Source: Peribacillus loiseleuriae (GTDB lineage: Bacteria; Bacillota; Bacilli; Bacillales; DSM-1321). Taken from it: a stretch of DNA of 64,000 bases. Of this stretch, positions 1-8,447 are shown piece by piece (within the stretch, counting starts at the first letter, position 1; every line of letters begins with the position of its first letter). Made by a program: the position numbers and the translations under genes. The stretch covers positions 2,628,245-2,692,244 of the forward strand of contig NZ_LFZW01000001.1 of assembly GCF_001183985.1 (NCBI RefSeq), written 5' to 3'. The notes below the pieces were generated by a model that saw nothing but the letters and a program-made list of their open reading frames with translations, was not told the origin of the DNA and searched no databases.

Positions 1-163
1 TTTTATTAATCATAATCTCTATTTCATTATTTCCTTGTAAATATGCATCACCCGATGTTCCATAGTTTGCATTCATTTCATAAATTCTTTCTAATTCATC
101 AATTAATTGATGTGTAGAAAAATCTTCCTGATTGACCTCGTCATTTTTTCCAAATTTAAACAT
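1..163 (-). CDS. Hypothetical protein, N-terminal part (runs off window)
   Basis: The minus strand is open from an ATG at 163 to the window edge, giving at least 54 residues starting MFKFGKNDEVNQEDF. A good ribosome site (GGAGGG) sits seven bases before the start. The visible part is hydrophilic and acidic with no signal peptide or membrane segment. I do not recognise a family. The 3' part lies outside the window, so length and function cannot be judged. Confidence 0.6.
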   Translation of the reverse strand, partial: MFKFGKNDEVNQEDFSTHQLIDELERIYEMNANYGTSGDAYLQGNNEIEIMINK

Positions 164-811
164 ATTACCCTCCAAAAAAACTGTAATCGCTACCATATAT
201 TTTTTTTAAAAAAATCACCAATAATTCCTACATTTTATGAATACACTACTATGCACATAGGGGAATGTGGTGAATTTTTTACACCATATATGTAAGAGGT
301 AGCAGTTTACTTCAAGTACATCCAATTGAAACTTTAATCTCGCATTTTCTATTAATGCGTCTTATTTTACAAATATATTAATACTACGACTTAATTATAC
401 AGAGTACATCATACCCAATCTAGTAATTTTTTCAAAATATTAATTTTCTTAATAAAATGACCACTAATTGTTACAATGAGTCTCTTACTATCATCTTTGA
501 AAAGCTGGAGTTCTCTTTTTGCCGCATAAGACGTCAAGTCCAACCGGATGCACCTTTAATCGAAACAAAAATACACCTCAAACAACTATTAGCTGTTTGA
601 GGTATGTTAGGTTTGAAAATGAGTTGATTCATTAATCAAAATGTAATTTATAATCATCTGCTTTAATCATCTCTAATTTTCTAGAGAATAAAATGAAAAG
701 TTTCCACTATCTTTCTAAGTAGGTATTTTTGATATTGAGCTGGTAAATGATACAATATAAAATGGATTCATTTATCAATGATTAACAAGTAAACACTTAG
801 GAGTGAGGGAA
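164..811. other. Intergenic region, no gene seen
   Basis: No supported gene lies here. The only clear structure is a hairpin at 575-603 with perfect 10-base arms (ACCTCAAACA and its complement) and a 9-base loop. It lacks a strong T-run, so it may be a weak terminator. The remainder is AT-rich with stops in all frames. Confidence 0.5.
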
Positions 812-1234
812 ATGTCTATTGATGTTTATCTTAATTTTAATGGAAACTGTCATGAAGCAGTAGAATTCTACGCACAGGTTTTTGAAACAGAAAAGCCAAA
901 AATTATGACGTTTGGGGAGTCGCCACCTAATCCAGAATTTCCTCTTCCAGAAGAAGCCAAAAATTTAGTCATGCATACACGCCTTAATATTAGTGGCAGT
1001 AATGTTATGTTTTCTGATGTTTTTCCTGGGATGCCTTTTATTAAAGGTAACAACATTAGTCTTGCTATTGTAAGCGAGAACTTAGATGAAATTAAATCTC
1101 AATTTGATAAATTAAAAGAAGGTGGCACCGTTGGTATGGAACTTCAAGAAACATTCTGGAGCAAATGCTACGGCCAATTAACAGATAAATTCGGGATTAT
1201 TTGGCAATTTAACTGTGGTATTAATGAAATGTAA
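812..1234 (+). CDS. VOC-family protein, PhnB/YjdN-like
   Basis: A 140-residue protein starting MSIDVYLNFNGNC, of the PhnB-like branch of the vicinal oxygen chelate (glyoxalase/bleomycin-resistance) fold. The N-terminal VYLNFNGNCHEAVEFY and the C-terminal pattern ending FGIIWQFNC are typical of the family, as is the length of about 140 residues. The ATG at 812 is chosen over a GTG at 803 because TAGGAGTGAGG lies just upstream at a normal distance. Members are small cytoplasmic dimers, often of unknown substrate, so the biochemical role is open. It appears monocistronic. Confidence 0.85.
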   Translation: MSIDVYLNFNGNCHEAVEFYAQVFETEKPKIMTFGESPPNPEFPLPEEAKNLVMHTRLNISGSNVMFSDVFPGMPFIKGNNISLAIVSENLDEIKSQFDKLKEGGTVGMELQETFWSKCYGQLTDKFGIIWQFNCGINEM

Positions 1235-1257
1235 TTTTATAAAAAAACGAAAATTTG

Positions 1258-1338
1258 AACGTCCACCTACTAAAGTAGGAGGAATCCATTTGGGCTAAAA
1301 CGTATACCGTCTAAAGACGGTGGTTTTGAACCACGCTT
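1258..1338. mobile_element. Cluster of small hairpins resembling an IS200/IS605-type end
   Basis: Three hairpins lie in 70 bases: CCTAC-taaa-GTAGG at 1266-1279, ACCGTC-taaa-GACGGT at 1306-1321, and GTGGTT-ttg-AACCAC at 1320-1334. Tightly spaced subterminal hairpins of this kind are found at ends of IS200/IS605 elements. No tnpA or tnpB remains nearby, so this is at most a relic. Confidence 0.3.
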
Positions 1339-1347
1339 TTTGAAAGT

Positions 1348-1399
1348 AAAAAAGGAAATGGAGCTCTTCTACTAAAAGAATAGGTCCATTTCCTTTTTT
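1348..1399. terminator. Bidirectional intrinsic terminator
   Basis: A perfect 15-base stem (AAAAAAGGAAATGGA with its complement at 1385-1399) and a 22-base loop. The arms supply a T-run in both directions. It lies between the convergent VOC gene and the MetE-like gene. Confidence 0.75.
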
Positions 1400-1607
1400 G
1401 TATAACATTTCAGATTATTGCAGTGACCTATGTACAAGAATATAGGCTTTTCTTCAGGTGACTCTTAGGAGATGGCTTCTCGCCCTCTTTTTCCAGTATC
1501 AGGAATGTGTATGTTACTGAAGTTTAGATAAATTTTCGTTGAGAAGACGATTAAGTTAATTTTTATGCATCTATAAGATTCTATTTGGAAATAATTAAAA
1601 TTTGATA

Positions 1608-2744
1608 TTATTTCCAAATTTCATTTGCGATTTCAACAACAAGTCCTAACTTGTTCCATTGATCTTGCTCGGTAATTACATTTCCTTCTTCTGTAGAGGA
1701 AAATCCACATTGTGGACTTAAACAAAGTTGATCGATTTTCACATATTTTGCTGCTTCTGCAACACGTTGTTTGATCTCTTCCTTGTCTTCGAGTTCACCA
1801 GTCTTTGATGTGATCAACCCCAAAACTACGTGCTGATCTTTAATGAATCGCAATGGCTTAAAGTCACCTGAACGATCGCTGTCAAACTCTAAAAAGAAGG
1901 CGTCCACATTTACTCGTGAAAATAATTCTTCTGCAATTGGCTCATATCCCCCTTGATACAACCATGATGATTTAAAGTTACCACGACAAATATGTATGGT
2001 AATAGCCATATCTTCTGGTTTATTCGAAACAGCTTCAATCGTAATATCCGCAAACTTTTTCACCAATTCATCGGGATCAAAACCCTTTTCTTTAATCTTT
2101 ACTCTGAAATCATCACTGAATAAAGCGCCCCAACTCGTATCATCTAGTTGTAAATAACGGCATCCAGCATCATAGAACGCTTGAATCGCTTCTTGATATA
2201 CCTTGACAATATCTTGTGCAACCTCATCTAGTGATGAATATGAAGGGTTGTCTAGATAAACTTGACTGTTAACCACACCCGAGTAAAAAATCATATTAGG
2301 CCCTGGAATCGTAAATTTGGCAACATGGTCTCCTGCAAGGCTTTTTAAAAATTTAAAATCCTCTAAAAACGGATGATTTTCAGGAAACTTCAATTTAGAA
2401 GCAACGGTATATAACGTTGCTTTCTTCATGGCTCCATGAAATAACCCAGATGCGTCTATTTCATAAACTCGAATACCTTCTAACGCCTCTATAAAATCCA
2501 AGTGCCACCATTTCCGTCTAAATTCACCATCCGTCACAGCGGTAAGCCCAACTTCTTTCTGCTTTTCTACAAGCTTTCCAATCTCGATATCCTCAATTGA
2601 GCGCAATTCTGATTTAGAAATTTGACCTTGTTGATGTTTTGCTTTTGCATCCTTTAAAACCTGTGGACGAAGAAAACTACCTACCTGATCTGCTCGAAAA
2701 AAGGTTTTTTTTGTTTTTATTGTGTTTGCATTTATCTGATTCAT
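1608..2744 (-). CDS. MetE C-terminal-like methyltransferase (YxjG/YxjH type)
   Basis: A 378-residue protein of the cobalamin-independent methionine synthase C-terminal family, which moves a methyl group to a thiol such as homocysteine. The zinc-ligand pattern is visible: HIC around residue 270, FFLEFD about 40 residues later, and LCLSPQCGF near the C-terminus. RADQVGSFLRP at the N-terminus is also typical. The start at 2744 is chosen because GAGGAGA precedes it; an upstream in-frame ATG has no such site. In B. subtilis the yxjG and yxjH genes carry a SAM riboswitch. None is visible here: an IS3 element lies only about 100 bases upstream and may have cut the gene from its leader. Confidence 0.85.
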   Translation of the reverse strand: MNQINANTIKTKKTFFRADQVGSFLRPQVLKDAKAKHQQGQISKSELRSIEDIEIGKLVEKQKEVGLTAVTDGEFRRKWWHLDFIEALEGIRVYEIDASGLFHGAMKKATLYTVASKLKFPENHPFLEDFKFLKSLAGDHVAKFTIPGPNMIFYSGVVNSQVYLDNPSYSSLDEVAQDIVKVYQEAIQAFYDAGCRYLQLDDTSWGALFSDDFRVKIKEKGFDPDELVKKFADITIEAVSNKPEDMAITIHICRGNFKSSWLYQGGYEPIAEELFSRVNVDAFFLEFDSDRSGDFKPLRFIKDQHVVLGLITSKTGELEDKEEIKQRVAEAAKYVKIDQLCLSPQCGFSSTEEGNVITEQDQWNKLGLVVEIANEIWK

Positions 2745-2899
2745 ACTATCTCTCCTCTTCCTTTCCCATCGAAAGGTTTCTATTTTTCTTTTTACTAAAT
2801 ATAAACAAAATGTTTTCATCATCATTGGAGTTAGTATAGTTTCATGGACACGGTTTAGTTAACTCTCTATGATAAAAAATAAGAGGGGAAGTGTCCGGC

Positions 2900-3172
2900 A
2901 TGGAATCAAGAAACAAGCGTAAATATAACGATGATTTTAAGAAAATGGTGGTGGAACTTTATCACACTGGTAGCTCGGTGAGTACGTTAAGCAGCGAATA
3001 TGGTGTATCTGAAGTCACAATTTATAAATGGATTAAAGCTCTTACTCCAGTGAATGGCGAGGAAAATAGTCTAACACCACAGGATATAACTGAAATCCAA
3101 AAAGAGAATCTTCGAATGAAACAGGAAATTGAAATCTTAAAAAAGGCTATGGCCATATTCGCCAGAAAGTAA
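2900..3172 (+). CDS. IS3-family transposase OrfA (helix-turn-helix)
   Basis: A 90-residue protein starting MESRNKRKYNDDFK. The first 50 residues form the helix-turn-helix that binds the element ends (VSTLSSEYGVSEVTIYKWIK). The C-terminal third is a short leucine-zipper-like segment (IQKENLRMKQEIEILKKA). The ATG at 2900 is preferred over a GTG at 2891 because GAGGGG at 2883-2888 is too close to the GTG. OrfB follows in the -1 frame. Confidence 0.85.
   Translation: MESRNKRKYNDDFKKMVVELYHTGSSVSTLSSEYGVSEVTIYKWIKALTPVNGEENSLTPQDITEIQKENLRMKQEIEILKKAMAIFARK
3139..3145 (+). promoter_or_regulatory. Programmed -1 frameshift heptamer A AAA AAG
   Basis: The heptamer is in the correct phase of orfA (tta aaa aag). 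The -1 frame is open from here without a stop into orfB. This is the classic IS3-family slip site that makes the OrfAB transposase. Confidence 0.8.
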
Positions 3173-3192
3173 CCGATACCGAGCTAACAAAC

Positions 3193-4047
3193 TTGATTCA
3201 CGATCAAAAAGAAGTATTCCCCATCCAGTTCATGTGTGAAGTGTTGGATATGCCAAGAAGCACGTATTATCAGTCCTTGATTAAAACAGAATCAGCACGT
3301 GACCGGGAAAACCGACTGCTTCTTGAACAGATTCAGTTGATCCACATCAAGAGTAAAGGCCGATATGGAGCACCTAAGATTCATTTCCTTCTATTAAAAG
3401 CAGGGTTTTCGGTTAGTCTTAAACGAGTTCAACGGATCATGAGAAAGGCGGGAATCTATTCGATTACGATTAAAAAATTCCGTCCACAAACAAATAGAAA
3501 ACCGATTGAGGCCCGTGAGAACATACTACAACAGGATTTTTCTACTTCTAAATTGAATGAAAAATGGTTGGCCGATATTACCTATATCCACACTTTGCGA
3601 GATGGCTGGTGTTATTTAGCGACGGTCTTAGATCTGTATTCTAAAAAAATCATTGGGTATTCTTTCTCTCGTTCTATGACGACTGAACTTGTTTTGCATG
3701 CTTTAGACAATGCCGTTTCTATCCAACAGCCAACGCCTGGCCTCATTTTGCATACAGATCTTGGCTCTCAATACACAAGTGAAGGGTTTAGCCAAGCGCT
3801 TAAAGAACAGAAAATCATTCCATCTTTTAGTCGTAAAGGCTGCCCATACGATCATGCATGTATTGAATCTTTTCATTCCATTTTAAAGAAGGAAGAAGTC
3901 CATCACGTAACCTATTTAAATTTCGAATCGGCGAACGCAGCCTTGTTTCAGTTTATTGAAGGCTGGTATAATCGTCGACGTATTCACGGCCAATTAAACT
4001 TTCATACGCCGCAAGAAGTTGAAAATCAGTTCCATCAATCAGCGTGA
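3193..4047 (+). CDS. IS3-family transposase OrfB (DDE integrase core)
   Basis: A 284-residue catalytic subunit with an rve-type integrase core. The DDE triad is visible: the Asp of WLADITYI, the Asp of HTDLGSQYT, and the Glu of ACIESFHSILKKE, followed by the usual YNRRRIHGQL near the end. An HTH_21-like region (KGRYGAPKIH) comes first. It is probably made mainly as an OrfA-OrfB fusion by frameshifting at 3139-3145, because the frame is open back to that site; 3193 is a TTG without a good ribosome site. Confidence 0.88.
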   Translation: MIHDQKEVFPIQFMCEVLDMPRSTYYQSLIKTESARDRENRLLLEQIQLIHIKSKGRYGAPKIHFLLLKAGFSVSLKRVQRIMRKAGIYSITIKKFRPQTNRKPIEARENILQQDFSTSKLNEKWLADITYIHTLRDGWCYLATVLDLYSKKIIGYSFSRSMTTELVLHALDNAVSIQQPTPGLILHTDLGSQYTSEGFSQALKEQKIIPSFSRKGCPYDHACIESFHSILKKEEVHHVTYLNFESANAALFQFIEGWYNRRRIHGQLNFHTPQEVENQFHQSA

Positions 4048-4110
4048 AAAGTTAACTTATTTGTGTCCACGATATTGACTCAGATCCAATAAATTATTTT
4101 CTAAACAAAA

Positions 4111-4156
4111 AATAAAATGAGAGTATCAGTAATATTATAGCTACTCTCATTTTATT
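4111..4156. terminator. Bidirectional intrinsic terminator
   Basis: A perfect 15-base stem (AATAAAATGAGAGTA, complement at 4142-4156) with a 16-base loop and T-rich flanks on both sides. It ends the minus-strand stalk-domain gene and possibly IS3 transcripts. Confidence 0.75.
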
Positions 4157-4188
4157 AAATTAAATATATAGTTCACTTCCACAAAGGA

Positions 4189-4986
4189 TCAATTGGTTTT
4201 AATCAATTGATCTTCAAAAATCGTTTGATAATCTTCTACGAAAAGTTTATCGTTTTTCTTAACAAATGTGATCGTTTCCTTTGTCTTGTAATAGGCTGGT
4301 TCACTTGTTTGAGTCCGATAAGTTATCGTAGCATTCATACCGTTAATTTCAAATTCAAAATCGACAACCCAAGGACTTGAACCTCCGATAATATAATTCC
4401 AGTTTTCTCCACTTCTTTTAATTTGTTCTTGTTTGAATTTTTCTTTCGCTTGCTCAGACATCATTTCATAGCGAGGTTTTCCATCCCTTGTTTTGAGTGC
4501 ATTTGCCCAAATCGTAGTCAAATCAGTAATACTTTGAAAGTCTATATAAATCGTTAAACTATTTTTGTCGAATCGAACTGTTCCTCCAAACGATTCTGCA
4601 ATAAAGCGAAGATTGACATACATAATACCATCTTCAATTTTGGGATCTTGTAACAGTTGTACTTCTTTACCATTTAGTGTGACTACTTTTTTTCCTGCTG
4701 TTAAAGTAATTGTCGTTTTATCATTCTTCACAGTAACTGTTTTTGTTTTATTGTTGAACGTTGGTTCAATGTTCAGCACTGAAAAGAATTCTCTAAACGG
4801 AACTAATGTACTACCACTAGAAGGGATAACTCCTTTTAACTCTCTTTTTTCACCATTAATATAGATGGTGGGACGGTATGCCCCTTTTTCGTTCAATGTA
4901 ATAGAACTAGCAAAAATAGCTTGAACACTAGTAAATAATAAGCAAATACATAAAATACCACTAATCAACAGGGAATGACGTTTCAT
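4189..4986 (-). CDS. Secreted protein with copper amine oxidase N-terminal (stalk) domain
   Basis: A 265-residue protein with a clear signal peptide (MKRHSLLISGILCICLLFTS, cleaved near AIFA-SS). Residues about 40-150 form the stalk-like domain of the copper amine oxidase N-terminal family (PTIYINGEKREL, TLVPFREFF, MYVNLRFIAESFGGTV), common in cell-wall proteins of Bacillota. The C-terminal 110 residues look like a small alpha/beta domain (NTF2-like is possible). No catalytic oxidase domain is present. It probably works outside the membrane or in the wall. The ribosome site AAGGAG is well placed. Function unknown. Confidence 0.8.
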   Translation of the reverse strand: MKRHSLLISGILCICLLFTSVQAIFASSITLNEKGAYRPTIYINGEKRELKGVIPSSGSTLVPFREFFSVLNIEPTFNNKTKTVTVKNDKTTITLTAGKKVVTLNGKEVQLLQDPKIEDGIMYVNLRFIAESFGGTVRFDKNSLTIYIDFQSITDLTTIWANALKTRDGKPRYEMMSEQAKEKFKQEQIKRSGENWNYIIGGSSPWVVDFEFEINGMNATITYRTQTSEPAYYKTKETITFVKKNDKLFVEDYQTIFEDQLIKTN

Positions 4987-5158
4987 TTGAAGTTTACTCC
5001 TTTTATAAAATCTTTAATTTTTTATTCAATCAACACCTACTATTACATTACTATTCTATCAAACATTACACCGGAATTTCTATAGCGATATTCCTATAAA
5101 TGTAAAATATTACTACACCTTTAAATTTAACATAATATTTCATTTTTCACTCGATTCG

Positions 5159-5188
5159 AATGTATGATTTTATGCAAAATCATACATT
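5159..5188. repeat. 30-bp palindrome, copy 1 of 4
   Basis: Arms AATGTATGATTT and AAATCATACATT flank a 6-base centre. Three more 30-base copies are at 34876, 48143 and 56670. The layout (12-base arms, 6-base centre) resembles a tyrosine recombinase crossover site, and a decayed recombinase gene follows 260 bases downstream. Confidence 0.6.
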
Positions 5189-5333
5189 CAGAAAAATCTA
5201 TTCTTCAATTAACGGAGAAGGTTAATGGTAGAAGATAAACGACTTATATACACCATGCATTTCCATTAATGGGTATATACGATAAAATCAAAGAGGTGTA
5301 AAAAGAACAGAAGCTTGAAGAAGGAGATACAAA

Positions 5334-5441
5334 GTGAGAAAATTTAGAAAGCAGGTTTTTCTGGGGTTAGGTATACTTGTGGCTGCATTTATACTTTTTT
5401 CTGTATACGATTTTTTGGATAATCAGAGGGTAGAAAAATAG
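5334..5441 (+). CDS. Possible 35-residue membrane peptide
   Basis: A GTG-started frame reading VRKFRKQVFLGLGILVAAF and onward, with AAGGAG eight bases upstream. It has a basic N-terminus and a single hydrophobic segment (residues 8-25), then an acidic tail. It could be a real small membrane protein or the start of a lost larger gene. No family recognised. Confidence 0.35.
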   Translation: MRKFRKQVFLGLGILVAAFILFSVYDFLDNQRVEK

Positions 5442-5445
5442 ATAG

Positions 5446-6501
5446 ATTCCTTTTTATGTAATTAAATATATAGATGATAAATTAGATATTCGCTCCCCTC
5501 TTACCCTATTTAACTATGTACGGGATTATAAAGAGTTCTTTAACTGGTTAATTGCTGAGGCGATTGTTGAATCAAAAACTACAAAAGAAGTACCCATCGA
5601 AGCTTTAGGAACTCTTTCTCTAGATGATGCAAATAATTACTTTAAGTTCATTGCTCGAAAAAAGGTTAAAATTTCTAAAAAAGAGGATGAAACCAAACAA
5701 ATTGATACCAAAACTCTTAATCATCATAAGTCTTCTCTCCGTTCCCTGTTTAAGTATTTAACGATTGAATCAGAAGTAAAAGCCGGAGAGCCTTATTTTG
5801 AAAGAATTGTTATGGCAAAGATACCGATCAAGAAAGTTACAGAGACTTTTAACGAACGCGCAAGTAAAATTACTGATAAAATATTTATTGATGATACGGA
5901 TATAGACTTTTTAGAATATGTTCAAAATGAATATGCAGCTTCCCTTTCCTCTGCTCAACTGAAATATTATAGACGGGATAAAGAGCGGGATTTTGCTAAA
6001 CTCTCTCTTCTTAGGGTCTGGTATCAGGGTAAATGAATTAAATAATTTACGTATCAAAGACATTGACTTAAGTTCTCAAGAAATAAAGGTGATTCGGAAA
6101 GGTGGAAAAAAGATACTGTATCTGTAACACCTTCCTCCCTTCAAGTTTTAAATCATTACTTATTGGTCAGAAAAGAAAAATATAAAGCTGGTACTGGAGA
6201 AAATGAGTATTTATTTGTGAAACTTTACAATGGGGAAACCGAACCTCTAACCAATCGAGCTGTTGAGAATATCGTATATAAATATACCAAGTCATTTGAT
6301 AAAAGAATGTCCCCTCATAAGCTTAGACATACTTATGCTACAAATTTAGCAGAACAAACCGGCGGTGATATACCACTGATAATGAATCAGCTCGGTCATA
6401 CTCAATCTGATATCTCCCTTCTTTACATAAATACAACTAAGGAGAAACAACGTAAAGCTGCTGAACTATTAGATCAGCGTAGAAATAAAAAGACAGATTG
6501 A
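5446..6501 (+). pseudogene. Decayed tyrosine recombinase, XerS-like
   Basis: Three pieces of one tyrosine recombinase can be read across frameshifts. 5446-6034 holds the core-binding domain (FYVIKYIDDKLDIRSPLTL onward). A change of frame near 6010 leads to GSGIRVNELNNLRI, with the first catalytic Arg. A second shift near 6125 leads to 6163-6501 with SPHKLRHTYAT, QLGHT and the tyrosine in SLLYIN. Length and the N-terminal pattern fit XerS, the single-protein chromosome-dimer recombinase of some Firmicutes. An in-frame TAG at 5443 removes the N-terminus. It cannot make a full protein as it stands. Confidence 0.75.
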
Positions 6502-6584
6502 AAACATGCACTTAACAGAATGTAATAAGTTGAATCTATATTTTGAAGATGACATAAAATAGCCAACGGTAAGGATGTGGATTT

Positions 6585-6887
6585 ATGGGTCAAATATCTT
6601 TTGAGGACCTTTTCGCTGAACAAGCAAAAGAAAAGAGAGAGAGTACCCCTACTCCGTTATACAAAGAAATATTAGCATTAATAGAATCAGAAATTTCAAG
6701 TGCTTTAGAAATATGTGAGTGCTTGATCGAATCGGGGCAGGTGTCTAATGAACGGTATTCAAGTAATAAACCAAAAGCATATCCAAAAATATGTTCATTG
6801 TTAGATGAAATGGTTCAGCAAGGAAATGTCATATTTATTGCCGATAAGAATAAGAAAGATAGAATCTATCGTTTAAACAAAAAATAA
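6585..6887 (+). CDS. Hypothetical protein, 100 residues
   Basis: A hydrophilic protein starting MGQISFEDLFAEQAKEKRE. Helical predictions dominate, and the end (GNVIFIADKNKKDRIYRLNKK) looks like the wing of a winged-helix domain, so nucleic-acid binding is possible. The region AAGGATGTGG before the ATG gives a modest ribosome site. It lies just after the broken recombinase and before a broken IS4 element, in accessory DNA. No function assigned. Confidence 0.5.
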   Translation: MGQISFEDLFAEQAKEKRESTPTPLYKEILALIESEISSALEICECLIESGQVSNERYSSNKPKAYPKICSLLDEMVQQGNVIFIADKNKKDRIYRLNKK

Positions 6888-7027
6888 TATTGCTATTAGG
6901 GGTACCTCCACATGCCCATCAAGCTAAAGACGTAAATGACTAGATACGAAATCATTCTTGTTTCAAAACGAGCGAGTGATGGAAAAGTAGGCATGTCAAA
7001 GAAGCCTATTAACATACAATTTTTTTA

Positions 7028-7916
7028 CTAGGCAGCTTGTCTATGTATTACTGTTGTTTCGTACATAACCCCTAGAATATCAAAGACGGTCTTCTTATAC
7101 CGATGACATTTGCGACCGTTCTTTTTGAGCAGCTGATAAAGACGATGCAGAATGTCCAAAAGTTCTTCTTCACCAACTGCTATCGCTTGAAACAATAACG
7201 GAAAGTAATCTTTAATCATATAAATCGCTTTGTATTCACTCAACTCCTGTTTTTTCTTTTCAAGCAGAAGCTGCCGCATTTGAAACATGGTAGAAGAACA
7301 GAGGAGAATGCCGATGAGTTGTCCATATAAATGGCACTCTAGGCGTTCTTTTTTTATATGTTTACATTCATCAATTTCAAAGAATGACTTCCACGTTTTG
7401 AACAAAATTTCAATCTACCAACGAAGTGAATACAATGAATGTACGTAGTTCGTCGGTATGCCTTCTAGCGACGTGTTCGTGATATATACATTCATGCCCA
7501 TTAAACATTTGCTTTTATCTTTCATGACAATGCCTTTCTTCTTTTCACGTATCTCTTGGTTTTTCAGGCGTATTTGCGTTTGATCGTCGGTTAAACGATG
7601 GATAATGACACGTGCTGAAAGCTTCTGATTTTTGCCAATGTTTTATCTCGGGTATTTCCATCGTGTCACCAGGGGTTAGACCAGACATCATTTGTGTCAT
7701 ATCAAGCTGGATGTATTCTATTTGCTTTTTTAACGTGCCATTTTTGAAGTATTCTGGTTCAGGGTTTTTAATATAAATGCGTGTATTCAGCTTCAACCGC
7801 GAGATATAGTAAGCCTCTTTATCATGAATGGCTTGTAAGTCTCCTAAATCGAAGTAACCAAGATCACGCAAACGTAGATCGCCTGCCTCTACGGTTTCAA
7901 GACAGATGGTACCGTA
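7028..7916 (-). pseudogene. Decayed IS4-family transposase
   Basis: Pieces of one IS4-type DDE transposase are readable on the minus strand. 7545-7871 carries LRDLGYFDLGDLQAIHDKEA, with the second catalytic Asp region; a frameshift near 7640 follows. Then 7028-7405 carries [15 protein letters not shown]. Between them the conserved RWQIEILFK reads RW-stop-IEILFK, a CAG to TAG change. The N-terminal catalytic part is missing upstream of about 7916. CATGCCCATCAAGC near 6912 may be part of the element end. Inactive. Confidence 0.75.
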
Positions 7917-8006
7917 TGAAAACAGGAAAAATCGTTTGCAAGAAGTAGCCGATGCATACGTTGTTGAATTTCCCTGTAACAGTATTCAAAAACAATAACC
8001 CGATTA

Positions 8007-8035
8007 TTGACAAGATGGGTTTATTACAATAAACT
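8007..8035 (+). promoter_or_regulatory. Promoter with overlapping palindromic operator
   Basis: TTGACA at 8007-8012, a 17-base spacer, then TAAACT at 8030-8035. A perfect palindrome GTTTATT-AC-AATAAAC occupies 8019-8034, covering the spacer and -10. That is where a BlaI-type repressor would block RNA polymerase; the repressor gene starts 50 bases downstream. Confidence 0.55.
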
Positions 8036-8084
8036 AATCAACAAGAGGTCTATCTCGATAAACCAGATAGGGAGGGCGATCAGA

Positions 8085-8447
8085 ATGGAGCCGTATAAAT
8101 TGTTTGATGCCGAATACAAATTTACATGCCTGATTTGGGATAACGAACCTATTAATTCTACTGATCTTGTAAAGCTATGCCTAGCAGAGCTTGGCTGGAA
8201 AAAGTCCACAACTTACACTGTTTTAAGAAAGTTATGTAAACGGGGAAGCCTTAGAAACGAGGAAGCAACGGTCACATCTATTGTTAAAAAAGAGGACGCA
8301 CAGAAATACGAAAGTCAGATGGTTGTTGAAAAATCCTTCAATGGGTCCTTACCGCAGTTTTTAACTGCTTTTCTAGGTGGAAAGGGGATTTCTAATGAGG
8401 AAGCCGAAGAGTTGAAACGGATTATTGAGGAGGCAACTAAATCATGA
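8085..8447 (+). CDS. BlaI/MecI/CopY-family repressor
   Basis: A 120-residue winged-helix repressor: MEPYKLFDAEYKFTCLIWDN, then the recognition helix region KKSTTYTVLRKLCKRGSL, and a C-terminal dimerisation helix (NEEAEELKRIIEEATK). In the BlaI family the partner membrane protease cleaves or inactivates the repressor when a signal arrives. The ATG at 8085 is preferred to earlier in-frame starts because GGGAGGG precedes it. The stop overlaps the BlaR1-like gene by four bases (ATGA), indicating translational coupling. It probably binds the palindrome at 8019-8034. Confidence 0.88.
   Translation: MEPYKLFDAEYKFTCLIWDNEPINSTDLVKLCLAELGWKKSTTYTVLRKLCKRGSLRNEEATVTSIVKKEDAQKYESQMVVEKSFNGSLPQFLTAFLGGKGISNEEAEELKRIIEEATKS

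Larger units (their letters stand above)
2845..4069 (+). mobile_element. IS3-family insertion sequence (IS150-like)
   Basis: A 1225-bp element with imperfect 19-bp terminal inverted repeats beginning TGGACAC (15 of 19 match) at 2845 and ending GTGTCCA at 4069. It contains orfA and orfB in the -1 relationship of IS3 elements. I see no clear target duplication. Both reading frames and the slippery site are intact, so it may be active. Confidence 0.85.

Noticed and set aside
107..295. Plus-strand 62-codon frame at the window start
   Set aside because: It runs antisense to the supported minus-strand gene in its first part, has no ribosome site and is of low complexity.
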